The notes: generated by a model from the sequence alone, not told the origin. 64,000 nucleotides of DNA from Mortierella sp. BCC40632 (GCA_011634665.1 WAEK01000007.1:1014001-1078000); one strand, 5' to 3'. Shown: positions 24,524 to 37,200, counted from the stretch's first letter. Numbers and translations: made by a program.

Positions 24524-24529
24524 AATAAA
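24524..24529 (+). terminator. Candidate polyadenylation signal of the PPxY gene
   Basis: AATAAA 126 bases after the stop codon at 24398, in an A-rich stretch. Confidence 0.45.
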
Positions 24530-24690
24530 AAGAAAAAGAAAACATGAAAACATTTTTTTTTTTTTGGAACCTAGGCAGTGAGAAAAGCATGGAGTGGGCG
24601 GGTGTAGCGAGTCATTGAGAAGGAAAGACGGCAACGACGACTTTTGACTCGTTGGACCCTTTAGCAGAAGCTCTCTCTCTCTCTCTCTCT

Positions 24691-24784
24691 CATACTCTCT
24701 CTCTCTCATACTCTTTCTCTCTCATACTCTCTCTCTCTCATACTCTTTCTCTCTCATACTCTCTCTCTCTCTCATACTCTCTCT
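24691..24784. repeat. CATACTCT minisatellite with alternating 16-bp units
   Basis: Six CATACTCT headers at 24691, 24707, 24723, 24739, 24755 and 24773. The first units alternate CATACTCTCTCTCTCT and CATACTCTTTCTCTCT, so the higher-order period is 32 bp. A plain (CT)n precedes it from 24671. Confidence 0.9.
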
Positions 24785-25443
24785 CACACACTCTCCTCTT
24801 CTATCCTTCCGTTGCCCTTCCTCACTTCCTCGTTAGCATTCCTCAACGGGAAAAAGTGTGTTGTGCAAGTTTACTCGACAGGGGAAAAAAATCGCTCGTT
24901 GAAGGGGGTAACGGTCATTGCCGAGAAGGCAGATCGGCTAAGCGTCGATCCATAAAAAAAAAAGGTTGGTAGACAAAGAGTAGGGATAAACCTCTGAGCG
25001 TAAAATTCTTTTAGGACTTGGAAAAGAAAGAAAGGGAGTGATCTCTCCGCTCCTACCGTGTGTGTCTGTGGGGAGACACAGTCCCCGATTGGTTGGATAC
25101 CGGGAGTATAGGATATATCCGGGAAAAAAGAAAAGCTTCAAAAAGGCCTCGTAGAGTGGTAGAAGGGGGATGCCATGCTCCGACTGAAAAAGAAGGATGA
25201 ATTAGGCTCATTGTCCCTTTGCCTCTTGCTCCCTTTTTTGTGCTTGATGGCCGAAATGGAAATGGGCGCATGCTATCTCTCTCTCACTCTCTCTCTTACA
25301 AGGATAAGCGATGCTAAAAAGCGCGCATTGAACACGACATGCTGTTAGGAAAGGATGAGTTTGTTTGGATTATCAATGACCATGACTGACTAAGAAAAAC
25401 TCTTTCTAGAAGAGGATCCATCATCGCATTTTTTTTTTTTTTC

Positions 25444-25476
25444 CCTTCCTTCCTTCCTTCCTTCCTTCCTTCCTTC
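25444..25476. repeat. (CCTT)n microsatellite
   Basis: About eight tandem CCTT units after a T run. Confidence 0.95.
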
Positions 25477-26062
25477 GAGAGACAAGGCCGTGTTGACAAG
25501 CAGAGATAGTTTTCTTGTCCTGAGGTTCAACCTTCTTTCGCAGCCTAGTCCAGTAAGCATCTTTCCCGAATATCCACTACTGACAAAGTCTACCTCGAAA
25601 TGTAGCTGGTGCTACGCGTCCTTGTGGTATCGCTCCACAGGCGATTGTGCGTGTGTACAGAATCACAGAAGTTTGTCTCGAAACAGTACAGACAGTAGTA
25701 TCTCTCGTTGGTGGCACTTGGTTCGTGCAGCTAGTCTAGAGAGAATGATATAGAGGCAACCAGCCCTTCTTGGCTAGGTGGCCATCAACGGCGACCTTTT
25801 GCACAACGGTTGAGCTAAATGTTATTGAAGTCACGAGCAAGCTTGTCTGCGAGGAAAGATCGAGCTCTGTAGAGGAAAGGGGGGAGATGCTGGAAAGGAG
25901 CTTACTCCTTCTTCTTCTAGTATCACCTGACCAGGACCAAAAAAACATTTTGTTCCATTGGTCATCTGCTGTTGACGAAATTAGCGCGACCCTCCGTCTC
26001 ATCCTTCGACTACCAACAACGACAGAGCCAACTCTCCCACATCTCGACACAGGACCCACACC

Positions 26063-27079
26063 ATGTCGTCAAGTCATCAGAGCGGACAGATTCTCTATCT
26101 CAGCGGATCCCACAGCACCCAGGGTAACCCAGGAGGCTCTCTCAGCACGAGGTAAATATCCTCTCCACCCTTTACTCTGGTCCTGCAGCGTCTCGGCATT
26201 CAATCCAGAAGGATGTCTGTGTACCTCAAGGCATGGCCAACTGCCTGACATGGCATTCTCTACTTCTCCCTCCTGCGATGGTTCTGCACTAGATTCCAAA
26301 AGCTATCCCAAGCACGTAATAGTGGGATCACGGTCGTCAACCAGCAGACTATGGCACTCGAGTCCAGGCCTGGCCGAAGCCTCGGTCTTGGCTATGGAAC
26401 CGGATCTCACCCATCAGGGCACTCTGGACAGAGGATCACCACAGGCAACAACAAGCCGAGCAAGAAGGGCAGCGCTGCGGGGTCACCCTCCCTGGGACCT
26501 GGTCTCCATACCGCGGGTGGTCTTGCAAGAGCCATGCAAGAACGTGGAGGTGGCGTCACGGACACATACTTGTTGAATCCACAGGCACATCTTGTGGGAA
26601 CCTCAGAAAAGCCCCATCACAAAAGCAACCTGAATAACAGAGGAGGCAAGTGGGATCGCGGAGGAGTTGTCCGAGGACCTGGCGCTGCTCAAGTGAATAA
26701 CAACCCCACAAATGGCAGCAGAGCCAACAACAAGCCCCAAAATACCCGCACAAGCCAACACAAGGCATTGGTACTTGGTGCCCGCCCTGGAAAGAAGCCA
26801 TTTGGAAAGGCAGCGGCACCAGCACAGGCAACACAAACACAGGCAACACCCAGTCATATCAAGGCGGGTAAGAAAGTCGCCACCGCAGGACCCAAAGCAG
26901 GTGCAGGACCAAAGACAAAACCAGGAAAAAAAGAGAAAAAGAAGCCCACACAAAAAGCGACGAGTGAATCCCTTGATTCAGAGTTGACAGCATATATGAT
27001 GAAGAGTCAAGAGACAGCTGCTAGTATCTTGGACAATGACCTGGATGCATACATGGCTGATAGGCCCGAGGAGTGGTAG
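26063..27079 (+). CDS. FoP-repeat protein, CHTOP/ALY-like mRNA-export factor
   Basis: Two exons, 26063-26151 and 26293-27079, 291 residues. The C-terminus carries two copies of the FoP motif, LDSELTAYM and LDNDLDAYM, typical of TREX-associated proteins such as ALY/Yra1 and CHTOP. After splicing, the N-terminal part reads LSTRFQKLSQARN, which recalls the LNERF helix of CHTOP. The middle is Gly/Arg/Asn/Lys-rich with a few RGG-type sites and a basic run KPGKKEKKK. No RRM is visible, so it resembles CHTOP more than ALY. Such proteins bind RNA and the helicase Sub2/UAP56 and act in nuclear mRNA export. The first exon was found by its ATG and the AG-GTAAAT donor; if it is wrong, the frame could start at ATG 26351. 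Confidence 0.72.
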
Positions 27080-27954
27080 GTGTGGAGTAGGAGGGCAAAT
27101 CTTGCTATTCTCTCTCTCTCTCTCTCTCTCCTTTGTGTTTTCATCTTTTTCTCCTCTGTGGGCGGCACCGATGGTGGCGAGAATGGCTAGTGGAGCAGGA
27201 TGATGCAAGTAACTTACCAAAACAACAACAGCGGCGGAAGCCTTAAAACAATTACGTCATTGACATGGAAAAAAAGTCACCGACTCGACATAATACTATA
27301 CATTGCTTCTCTTCAGCAGTGACGATTAAAGGATATGTAGCTGTTACCCTCTCAACTTCGTTGACCGACAGTTTACCAGCGCCGCCTCCCTTCCCCCATA
27401 CTATCCCTCGTGCTTGAAAAAGAGAGAAGCTTGATCTTTATGTTATTGTCAATCTTTTACGACTGTATGTAAATGTTAGCGGGAACCCCCTCCCCTCGCT
27501 CCTTATGAGTGTGGCTATTGACAGTCGCAAGGAGGTGGAGGAGTCTTTTAATTAATTATTTATTTGTTCAATCCTTCTGTCCAATTCTTGGACTTGTTTG
27601 GGAGAAGCTCTCACCTCTTACAGTCATGCTGAGCCCTTTCCTCCAAAAAACGATAGACGCGGACAAAAATCTAGATAGAATATGGGTGCACTGTTCACCA
27701 CCAGGGATGGATCAGAAAGATGCGCTTTATTCATTTGTATTTTACAGTTAGGCGTTGCAGTCCAAAAAAAAAAAAAAAAAAAAACTAGCCTTGGCAGTTT
27801 TGTCCTATATCACTGCACCACATATTTACTTTCCTTCACAGAGAGGAATCCCTAGTCTCCCTCCCCCTCCTTTTCTCCCTCTTCTCTTCTATCAAGAGAT
27901 GATAAAAAGGCCAGTAAAGTTCACGATCGTTCCGTTCTATCGCGGTATTGAGAG

Positions 27955-27985
<31 letters not shown>

Positions 27986-28212
27986 CCTGCTATTGCAGCT
28001 CTCGCATCGATAGGTCGAGGTAATACTATTTTAGGTAGACAATAGGGTCACTCTTGAGGACAATATGAGCAATGCGGAAGAAATTGCCCTGGAGAATGAC
28101 CCATCAGGGCAACTGGATCCATTTTCTTGATGGCGAGCTGAGGGGACTGATATTAAACGGGAAAAACAAAGCCAGGGTCAAATCCAAGTGCTTTTTCAGA
28201 CCTTGGATCTTT

Positions 28213-28213
<1 letters not shown>

Positions 28214-28250
<37 letters not shown>

Positions 28251-28252
28251 TC
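28214..28252. repeat. (TTTC)n microsatellite
   Basis: About nine or ten tandem TTTC units. Confidence 0.95.
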
Positions 28253-31192
28253 ATTTTTTGTTAGCAAATTTCGTCAGATGCCAAAATACACAGAGCTAAT
28301 TCCAGAAATGAATCCTATGTGTTTGAACTAGTCCTCCGGCTATTTCACTCTACCATCTTATTTCGGAGAGAGTTTCATGGCGGACAAGACCTGAAGGGTA
28401 GAGTAAAATTGACAGTGTCTGATTACTTGTTAACGCCACATACGAAGGAAAAAAAAAAATGCGCCTTTTTTGAGAATATTGCTGCGCTGCTTAAGAGTAA
28501 ACTATCCTTCCTCGACATTGCTTGTTAAAACAAAGTAGAGAAAAATAAATAAATAAAAAAAGGAGGGTAGATCAGAGACTTACTTCTACGTTGCGGTAGA
28601 GGCTAGGGTTGGTTGAAGCAGTCTTAGATAGGAAAAAAAAAAAAAAAAAAACGCCAGCATTCAAAACCTAAAAAGGAGTAGACAGTACAACTCGCTCCAT
28701 GGCGCAGATTTGTTTCAAAATCGGATAAGAAGAGTATATGTGCGAGGAGGAGGAAGAGGAGGGACAAATAGGCGAGTTGATGCGGATCGACCCTAGCTCA
28801 CTCCAACCTCATATGAAATCATGAGAAGCGCCTCATTGCTTTCTAATGGAAAACACAAGGGGTCGTTTGGAGAGAACACTGGTATGCAGGGACCAAGTAG
28901 TTGGGAGGGGGGTTTTTTCACATTTCTCCACAACGTGCACAGCATGGCATAGAATTTCGTGCGACGGAAGGAGAAGCAGAATACAGGAAACCAAAAAAAA
29001 AAAAAAAAAAAAAAGGGTGTAAACAGGGCTCTCCTTCTTCTCTATGGCGGATATTCTGGACATACACTCGAACTAAATTAATTTTCAACGATGCTAACGC
29101 AGGGGTAGCAGTATTCATCCTCTTGGGGATAAGAAAACAAGGGGTTAGCGTCCTTTTGGTTGCTTGATCTACACTATTTTAGAGACAACTAGGCCTAAAG
29201 ACTATTTTTTTTTTTTTGTTACGGAAAAAGGCGCCAGAAGCAATATACCTGCTCTTGTATGAAAACCCAATACGAGTAGGAGAAAAAGCAATGTTACATT
29301 TGAATTTTTTCCTTCTTGAAAAATACAACCCCTATCATTGGTGAGAAGACACAGCATCCACGTTCGATCCGGCAATGTTAAAAAAAAAAAAAAAAAGAGT
29401 CGAGAAAGCTGAGTCGCTTTTTTTAGGTACTAAAAAAGGGGCAGCCTCCTCTAACGGGATACAAAATTCTCTTTCCAAGGCAAAAGTCAGTCTAAAAAAA
29501 AAAAAAAAAACTGGATTAGATACTCTCTTTCCTCTCGTTTCCTCTCTTGTTGTCATCGAAGGAAGAATTCAGGGGTCCCCTAATGCACCCAGCCCACGCA
29601 ATGCCTGCCTCTGCGTGATGCCTAGACCCGATCCCAAGCCTCGATCGAGTCACGAATGTAGTATGAGTATATGTGCTTTTTGTTTACCCAGTCGATTGTC
29701 TAAAAGCCCTTTGTGTCTCCTTGTTTGCCACCCCCCCCCCCCCTCCCTCCTTCACCTATTGGATAATCTGCTGACATGACATGAATACGTGGAGGGGAAG
29801 CATCGAGCCAAGAGGGAGGGGGATACTTGTCTATATTTGGGATGAGATATGTTATCATAGGCGGAGGTAAGTGAGGAAGCTTGGTTGCTCTAGAAGTACT
29901 TTTATTTGTAGACACTGAGAGAACAAAAGGTTCACTGGTATGCGGGATGTAATCATCGAGGCCTCCTATTAATGTTTTGTCTATGACATGGGAGTAGCAC
30001 CTCAGACCGTACCATCGCTCAAGATTCCATTGCTAGAGCTTGCCGAGACAAATCTAGATTCTCAACATCTTGAGGTCAGAATCCAGCCCAGTCCTTGATC
30101 TCGATGGGATCGACGCCTTTACCTATCCTCCTTTTTGACCATATACTGTTTATGGAGCTACATATCCACTCACGGTTGGTGAGAAAACCCTTTTATCCCA
30201 GCGTTTATCGTTTACAAATAGGACGAGGGAACTAACAATGACACCAGGTATCGCCGATAGGTGACAAGACATTTTGTCTTCATAACCCTTAGTCGCCATG
30301 TCATTCCTTTTAGGCCCTTGGTCTTCCTTTGCCTCTTTGCCTCAATGCTGAAACGCACCTAAGCTACTATAGGCTCATCTGAAGGGGTAATGACGAAACG
30401 ATATTAAAAGAAAAAAGAAAAAAAAAGAGGGCTTACTAGTCAATGAACGCGGAGCGGCAAGAATTGTCGGGGCCTAGATATGAAGGCGGTTGATCCTTTT
30501 GCGGGTGCCTGAGAGAGAGAGAGAGAGAGTAGGGAGAAGGAGAGGGAGAGGGCAAGCTTAAGCGAGATATGGTGCAAGCAATTCTCGCCCTTGAGTATCG
30601 CTCCGAAGAAGGCGCGTTCTCTTTTGTCCATCCCTGTCGAGTCTGTTCTGCAGCAGAGTTTTTCCCTTGGCCCTCCTCATTCCTTTAGTCTCTAAAAGAG
30701 TCCGAACGCGTGCGTGCATGTCCCCCCCCCCCTCCTTCATCTCTCCTGAGAGATATTTGGAGATAAAACAGACCTATCCATCTAGACCATGCCAATGGTC
30801 ATCCCTCCTTTGGCTTTCTTGGGGACAGGATGGCTTCCTCGCACCTCTAAGCTCCTGGCCCTTATCCATGAAAGGACCAGCTCTACAAAAGATAAGGACA
30901 AATGGGGAGAAAGAATGCTCCCAACGGCCTATACGGGAGGGGGGGAGGGGCTCCCTCCTCTTCATTTCTTTTCCGTCCTTCAAACACATTATCGGCAATT
31001 GAACAAAAACAATAATGGTGATGTTAAGCGAGGGCTGTGCAACCATTCTTTATTTCATCTCTTTATATTACGATCCAACTCAAGCGGGGCAAATTTTGAC
31101 CATTACCACTACAGTGGCCACAAGTCGACGGACTCTTTTTACATGTCAGGCGAAAAAAAAAAAAAAAAAAAAAAATAAAAAAGACAAGAGAG

Positions 31193-31196
<4 letters not shown>

Positions 31197-31235
<39 letters not shown>

Positions 31236-31338
31236 AGGGAGGGAGGGACGTGCGGATGCCCTTTAGAAACCCTACTGGGTTCTGGCCTATTTTTACCCTG
31301 CCGCGTGTTCACTCTTCCAGGCGGACCTTTTCTTTTCT

Positions 31339-31395
<57 letters not shown>
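31197..31395. repeat. GA array and CT array in inverted orientation
   Basis: (GA)n at 31197-31229 running into (GGGA)n to 31248, then about 95 bases of mixed sequence, then (CT)n at 31342-31395. The two arms are complementary and could pair as a hairpin or form triplex DNA. Confidence 0.85.
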
Positions 31396-31397
<2 letters not shown>

Positions 31398-33167
31398 TCT
31401 CTCCTTCTCTCCTTCTCTCCTTCCCCAACTGCTTGTCTGGTGTACTGTTTATGCATGACGAGGCATGAGTAGGGGGAGGCAGGGATTATGTGGAGGAAGG
31501 GAGTTCACTTGGAAGAAATGGCAGAGAGACGGTTGTGGCTGGGTGCGTTGTTTCGGTGGGAGGGAGGGATCGATCTGTCCAAAAAAGAAAAAAGAAAAAA
31601 AGAGATCTGTTTCTAAAAAGGCAAGGGCAACGGGCGTAAGAATTTGTGAGAAGAGAGAGAGAGAGAGAGAGAGAGAGGTCCCTGACAAGACTTTTGAGTC
31701 TGTTTCTCTCGCCGGACTAATATTGTCCATAGCGCAAATGCAGCACTAGTGAAGCGAGGGCTGGGGGGGAGGGGCTGGGCTTGAGAGGGGAACTCCCGTC
31801 TTCATATACACAGTTACATACCATTTCGAGATGAGAGAGCACTTGGGACATCGGTCCCTTTTCCTATTTCCCATTTGTTGGACAATGGGATTGAGAGCGT
31901 TCCCTGTTCAGGAATAACAATGGGCTATATGAAGAAAGAAAGAAAAAGAGAGAAAAAGAACGTAGCCTCCAAAGAGTCAGTCCGATGCGCAACCCCGGCA
32001 TTTTACTATGAAAGGGAGAGAATGTAAGAAAGAGTAAGAGGGGGTTTATATATAGCGAGATTACATTTGTGGATCGGCACCATGTGGGAAGGGTACTCCC
32101 TGCTCTCTCTCTCTCTCCCTCTCCCTCTCCCTCTCCTCTCTCTCATTCTTTCTCACAAGTACCTACCCACTGTTATCTCGGAGGTTCTTGGGGTGAAGGT
32201 TCTGTCTTTCCTTGGCAAAAGGTCAAAAGGAGTTGGGGAGCGATTCGGACTGAGCATACGTCCCATCTCGATCCAGAGCCAGAGCCAGAGCCACGCGTGC
32301 CATGAGCCCTGGCCAGAGCTGGGATACTCCGCATGCAGTGGACTCGTCAACCAGAAGTTTTTTTTTTGTATTGGATGAGCCAGAGTATGTGGGATCTGAT
32401 CTAAAGAACCTATCCAACACACACGCAGAGAGAAAGGCGTAGAAAGAGAAAGAGACGCGCATCGCACGCGCAAAAGAACAAAAAAAAAAAAAAAAAAGGG
32501 AAAGAGAGCAAGTGAGGGAAGGAATTCTTCTTCTTCCTGGCCACCCGCGCGCAGCTCTCGTTGCTTTTTTCTTTTCTTTTCTTTTCTTTTCTTTTTCTTA
32601 TTTCTTCTTGTCTCCTTCACTACCAGTCAGCCTTGTCCAGTCATCCTTTCAATTTCATGCCTCTCGTTTGGTTCTCCTTCTCTCATTCGCTCGAATGTTG
32701 ATTCTGATCGACCCGCATGGGGTTCAAGATCCTTTTGAAAAGCTCATTGATTTAGAGTTGGGTCCATGAGAGTAGAGTTGACCAAAACTGTGTGTTGTTG
32801 CCGGTGGCCCTGCCGCCGATGGCCAGCACACATGGACACAAACATCCAAAAACAACACACACACACACACAGAATGAAAGAGAGAGAGCACAGACATGAT
32901 CTCTATCTGTCGATAGGCAAAGGAAAACGGCCCAAAGATGACGGCGCTGATTGGGATCTTGCAGTTCGCGGGGTCCAAAAGGGGTTAACCAGGCACCAGC
33001 CTTCAGAGACGGCCTCGCTGCAGGCGTCAGGGACGGCTTCGTGATGGAAGGTGGCAAGTCGAACACCCAGATCCGGGATTACGGGCGACCGAGAAACCAA
33101 ACTTCAAGAACGGAATTGGAGTGGGGAGCCAGCAGCAGGGGTCTGTAGGGCTGCAGGGCGCAAGAAA

Positions 33168-33168
<1 letters not shown>

Positions 33169-33204
<36 letters not shown>
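33169..33204. repeat. Run of 36 A
   Basis: One of the longest homopolymers in the window; no retroelement sequence is recognisable upstream of it. Confidence 0.9.
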
Positions 33205-33206
<2 letters not shown>

Positions 33207-33361
33207 AAGAAAGGGAAAGAAGGCGCTGAAGTTTTGCTGAAGCGGGTCGGGTGTAGGCAATTTTTTAGGCATTGAGTCCAACTATGTGCTTTCACCGCGC
33301 CCTGACAAGTTTGCTCCGACGGGTCGCCTGCCGACAGGCTTTGCACGGACAGGCTGGGACA

Positions 33362-33612
33362 GGCCAGGGACGGGCCAGGACCTGCAGTCGCGGGGGTAGG
33401 ATGGTCGAGAGGAGAGGGGTGTCTGAGTCTGGGGTCCTTATCTTCTTCTCTAGAGTGAGACTCTCTTCTCTCTTTCTCTCTTTCTCTCTTTCTCTCTCTT
33501 CTCTTTCTCTCTTTTCCTCTTTTGCGAGAGTTATTCTCCCTGAGAGAGAGAGAGAAAGAGAAAGAGAAAGAGAGAAAGAGAAAGAGAGAGGGAAGGCCAG
33601 GGACGGGCCAGG
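33362..33612. repeat. GC-rich direct repeat bracketing a pyrimidine/purine inverted tract
   Basis: The 18-mer GGCCAGGGACGGGCCAGG occurs at 33362-33379 and again at 33595-33612. Each copy is followed by a similar CTGCAGTCGCG or CTGCGGTCGCG. Between them lie a pure pyrimidine tract (33461-33523) and a pure purine tract (33542-33596) that can base-pair with each other. Related GGACAGGC units precede the first copy. Confidence 0.85.
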
Positions 33613-33820
33613 CAGGGCACTGCGGTCGCGATCTGGCGGGGCTGATGGTCGGCCATTCAGCGCCTATTTTTGGGTCATTTTGCTTGTCTGTCTGTCTGTC
33701 TGTTTTATTTCTCTTGTCCTTTGTATATATCTTCTCTATCTCTTCTCTCTCTCTCTCTTCTTTCCTTTTTTGTTTTTCCTCTCTTTCTTTTCCCCTCCTC
33801 CTCTTACCCTCTACCTCTCA

Positions 33821-33884
33821 ACCTTTCTAGCTCTCTACCTTCCTACCTCTCTACCTTTCTAGCTCTCTACCTTCCTACCTCTCT
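33821..33884. repeat. Two perfect tandem copies of a 32-bp pyrimidine-rich unit
   Basis: The unit starts ACCTTTCTAG and ends CTACCTCTCT. Copies are 33821-33852 and 33853-33884. It lies in the probable leader of the chitin synthase gene. Confidence 0.9.
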
Positions 33885-34244
33885 ACCTCTCTACTTCTCT
33901 TCTTCTCTCACCCTCTCTCCACTCGACTCAATCATCCATCCTCCCTGAAACGACTACTCCCACCCTTCATGTCTTGCCGCTAACCGACCTGCTCTCTTGT
34001 CCCTTCTTACCCGACCCTCCTACACACTACCACAGAACCACTAGTTTGGATTACACCTTCCATCGATCACTAGCCCACTCAAACTCATTCTCTTTTCCCA
34101 CTCGGCCACGCTCCTCTTTGCTCCCCTACTGTCCAACACTGACATTCCAGAGATCGGCACGAGTACCTCAGAAGAAAACAACAGCCTCTCATTGCGGCTC
34201 CACACTACAGCACCAACCGTCCACAGTTATAGTACGACCCCGCC

Positions 34245-37200
34245 ATGTCAGGGAGACAGAGCGGAGTCGGATCACGGTCGCTTCATGGCGGCAGCGCAGG
34301 GACGCTCCGCCGGAGCGGGACTCTGAACAGGGGAAAGACGCTGAGCCGTCCAGATCGGTTCCAGACGCCCGAGACCATGTTCAAGAAGCGCAAGGATGAC
34401 GAGCCCGCCTCATGCTGGGTGATCTGCTCGCGGATCACGACTTGTTGGGCCCTTCCACCGTTCCTGCGCATGTGTGGCATGGGCCAGAAACAGGTCCAGC
34501 AGGCATGGCGTGAAAAATTTACGCTGTGTGTGATCATCCTGCTTATTGGTGGCATTGTTGCCTTTTTAACCATCGGTTTTACACTCTTGCTCTGCCCCAA
34601 GGACCAGCGCCAAGGTGCACAGACCTTTGTCCGATATGGCAATGGCCAGTTTCAAGGTAAGAATGCCTGTTTATCTGGCCATCTGGTCATTCTGGCCATT
34701 CTGGACAAGTTCAAAAAAAAAAAAAAAAAAAAAGGAGGCCCCTTCACGGTCCATCCATGCACACGCAGTCGCTCTCCTCCCCACCCTACCCCTCCTCACT
34801 CTCCTCCTCATCTTGCTCCTCGCTGGCCATTCTCCTTTGTCTCCCTGAAGGGTATCCCGGTGCGCTTTTGAAAAGGATAAGTTGGTTTGCGTGCAACAAT
34901 CAGTCTCTCCCTCACTCTCTCACTCTCTCTCTCTGTGTGTGTGTGTGTGTGTGTGTGAAAGAGTGGGGATAGTTGGTTGGTGATGATCACCTCTATGGCA
35001 CAGTCCTTTTCTTCTCCACGCGAGCCACATTCGAGATGTCTAGCAAGGCTAGGTTGGTTAGGATAGAAAGACAGAAACAAGAGTGAAAGTCACGCCCCAA
35101 CATGCCCCCTCTCCTCCCCAGCTAGACTCGAACACAACCATCATGATGATACATGGCCAATCACTCTATAGCCATTTCAGGCACCTTTCATTTCTTTTCT
35201 TTTTTTATTTGTTTACTGCCTCCCCTTTCCTCGACCCAGCCTTACTCACCGCAGAAATGCCTGGTGTGTCCAAACGGCTAAACAAGCTCCAGCACCGCTG
35301 TCATTTGGACGTACATTACAGTACACTAATCTCTTCCGCTCTCAATGTACTCTTTCCCTCCCAGGTCAGTACGGTATCAATGGATATATCTACGACTTTA
35401 ATGCAAAGGGCACCATCTACCCGACAGGTTTCCACATCGAGGATATGACCCCTGGCCAGGATGTGAGCAACCTTTTTATGCGCCCAAGGAGTCCCACTTG
35501 TCAGAAAGTCAACTTTACTGCCGCCACCTTTGACCATTGCCTTGCGCCTGGTGGCTGTCCCGCCAATGTCACCTCGACGCCCGAACGTCTGCTTCAAAAG
35601 TACAACCTCCGGCCCCTTGCTGGAAAGAAAACCGGTTATGATTGGAACCAAATGGGTATGCCAGAGCTCGCCAACTATTTGGTCATCGACGGCAATGTTC
35701 TCAACTTTGACAAGTACTTTGCCTTTTACAAGAACCCTATCCCTGGTGATGAACTCGACGCGCTCCTGCGTATGGTTCGCGACATGCCCATGCCCGAAGG
35801 TGGCCGAGACGCGACCAAGATGTTTTTCCGCCGTGAGGCCCTCAAAGACTCGGCCTCGTGCCTCGTTGAAAAATATGGCGCGGGTTTTATTGACAAGGCC
35901 ACCCCCGGTTGTTTTGCCTCGGACCTGTTCATGTTTGTGTCTTTGACGGTCGTGTTGGGCATTGTCATGTCTCGATTTGCCATGGCCATTGTCTTTGACT
36001 GGTTCCTTTCCGCCAAGCTCGCCAAGACCCCAAAGAGCAGTCAGGCTGCCAAGGTTCAATCTATGAATTCGGCCAATTCCTCAGGGTCGACTATTGTCGT
36101 GCCCAACTCGGGTAAGAGCGGCCTCAACCCTGGACGCTCGAGTAACAATGGAAACAACAGTTCACAGGACCTGTATACAGTCATGATGGTCACCTGCTAC
36201 TCTGAGGGTGAATCGTCACTCCGAACTACAATCGAGTCTCTGGCGGCAACACAGTATCCTGACAACAAAAAACTACTTTTTATCATTTGCGATGGAATCA
36301 TTACGGGTTCGGGCAATGACCGATCAACACCCGAGATTTGTTCAAGTCTGCTTGAACTTGACCCCGCCTTTGATTCAGACCCAACGCCCCAGTCGTACAT
36401 TGCCGTGGCAGCAGGATCGAAGCAACATAACCGGGCCAAGGTCTATGCAGGCTTCTTCAAGTGGAAAAATAATCGTGTACCTACTGTCCTTGTTGTCAAA
36501 TGTGGTAACGATGAGGAGATGGACAAACCCAAGGCTGGTAATCGAGGCAAACGCGATTCGCAATTGATCCTGATGAACTTTTTCTCGCGTGTGACATACA
36601 ATGACCGGATGACACCCCTGGACTATGAACTCTTCCGCAAGATCCAACATCTGGTGCAAGTGACGCCCGACCGGTTCGAGATTGTGTTGATGGTTGATGC
36701 AGACACAAAGGTGTATCCAACCTCGCTCCGACTTCTGCTCAACTGTATGAACAATGATCCATTGATTATGGGACTCTGCGGTGAGACAAAGATTGCTAAC
36801 AAACGTCAGTCATGGGTGACGGCAATTCAGGTCTTTGAGTACTATATCTCTCACCATCTCGGTAAGGGCTTCGAGTCGGTCTTCGGAGGTGTGACCTGTC
36901 TCCCGGGTTGTTTCTGTATGTACCGTCTCAAGGCCCGCAAGGGTGACGACTGGGTCCCGATTATTACCAAGCCAGAGATTGTTCAAGAATATTCGCAAAA
37001 CATTGTCGAGACGCTCCACCAAAAGAACCTATTGCTTCTTGGTGAGGATCGTTTCCTGACCACACTCATGCTCCGCAATTTCCCCAACCGCAAGATGATG
37101 TTTATGCCTCAGGCAATCTGCAAGACGGTCGTCCCTGATGAGTTTAACGTGCTGCTCTCGCAACGTCGTCGATGGATCAATTCGACAATCCATAACTTAC

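Larger units (their letters stand above)
24399..26062. other. Intergenic region with CT minisatellite and CCTT array
   Basis: 1.66 kb. It contains the 3' region of the PPxY gene, the CATACTCT minisatellite at 24691-24784, a (CCTT)n at 25444-25476 and short hairpin-forming sequence near 25060-25085. Stretches 25490-26060 look like ordinary non-repetitive DNA without a convincing frame and may in part be the leader of the next gene. Confidence 0.55.
27080..34244. other. Seven-kilobase region without a recognisable gene
   Basis: I find no exon chain, family motif, tRNA, rRNA or transposase here. It contains many T/A runs (27763, 27957, 28634, 28992, 29378, 31152, 32480, 33169), a (TTTC)n, GA and CT arrays, a TATATATA near 32047, a run of twelve C near 29731, and a complex GC-rich/pyrimidine structure at 33362-33612. 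The last ~500 bases (33700-34220) are CT-rich and look like the chitin synthase leader. Open frames such as 27509-27751 and 28072-28299 have no support beyond length. Confidence 0.55.

Noticed and set aside
24691..24784. Regular repeat array as a CRISPR
   Set aside because: Units are 16-bp pyrimidine tracts with no unique spacers, and this is eukaryotic DNA.
31185..31460. Open frames through GA and CT arrays
   Set aside because: They translate to Arg-Glu and Ser-Leu repeats only, in several frames at once, which is what dinucleotide arrays give by chance.
32705..32740. B-box-like GGTTCAAGATCC in the gene-poor region
   Set aside because: No matching A box upstream, no cloverleaf arms and no acceptor-stem pairing within tRNA distance.
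33169..33204. A run as the tail of a retrotransposed sequence
   Set aside because: Homopolymers of this size occur in introns and spacers throughout the window, with no target-site duplication or element body seen upstream.
35316..36059. 247-codon open frame antisense to chitin synthase
   Set aside because: The plus strand encodes conserved chitin synthase sequence; the antisense frame follows from its codon bias.
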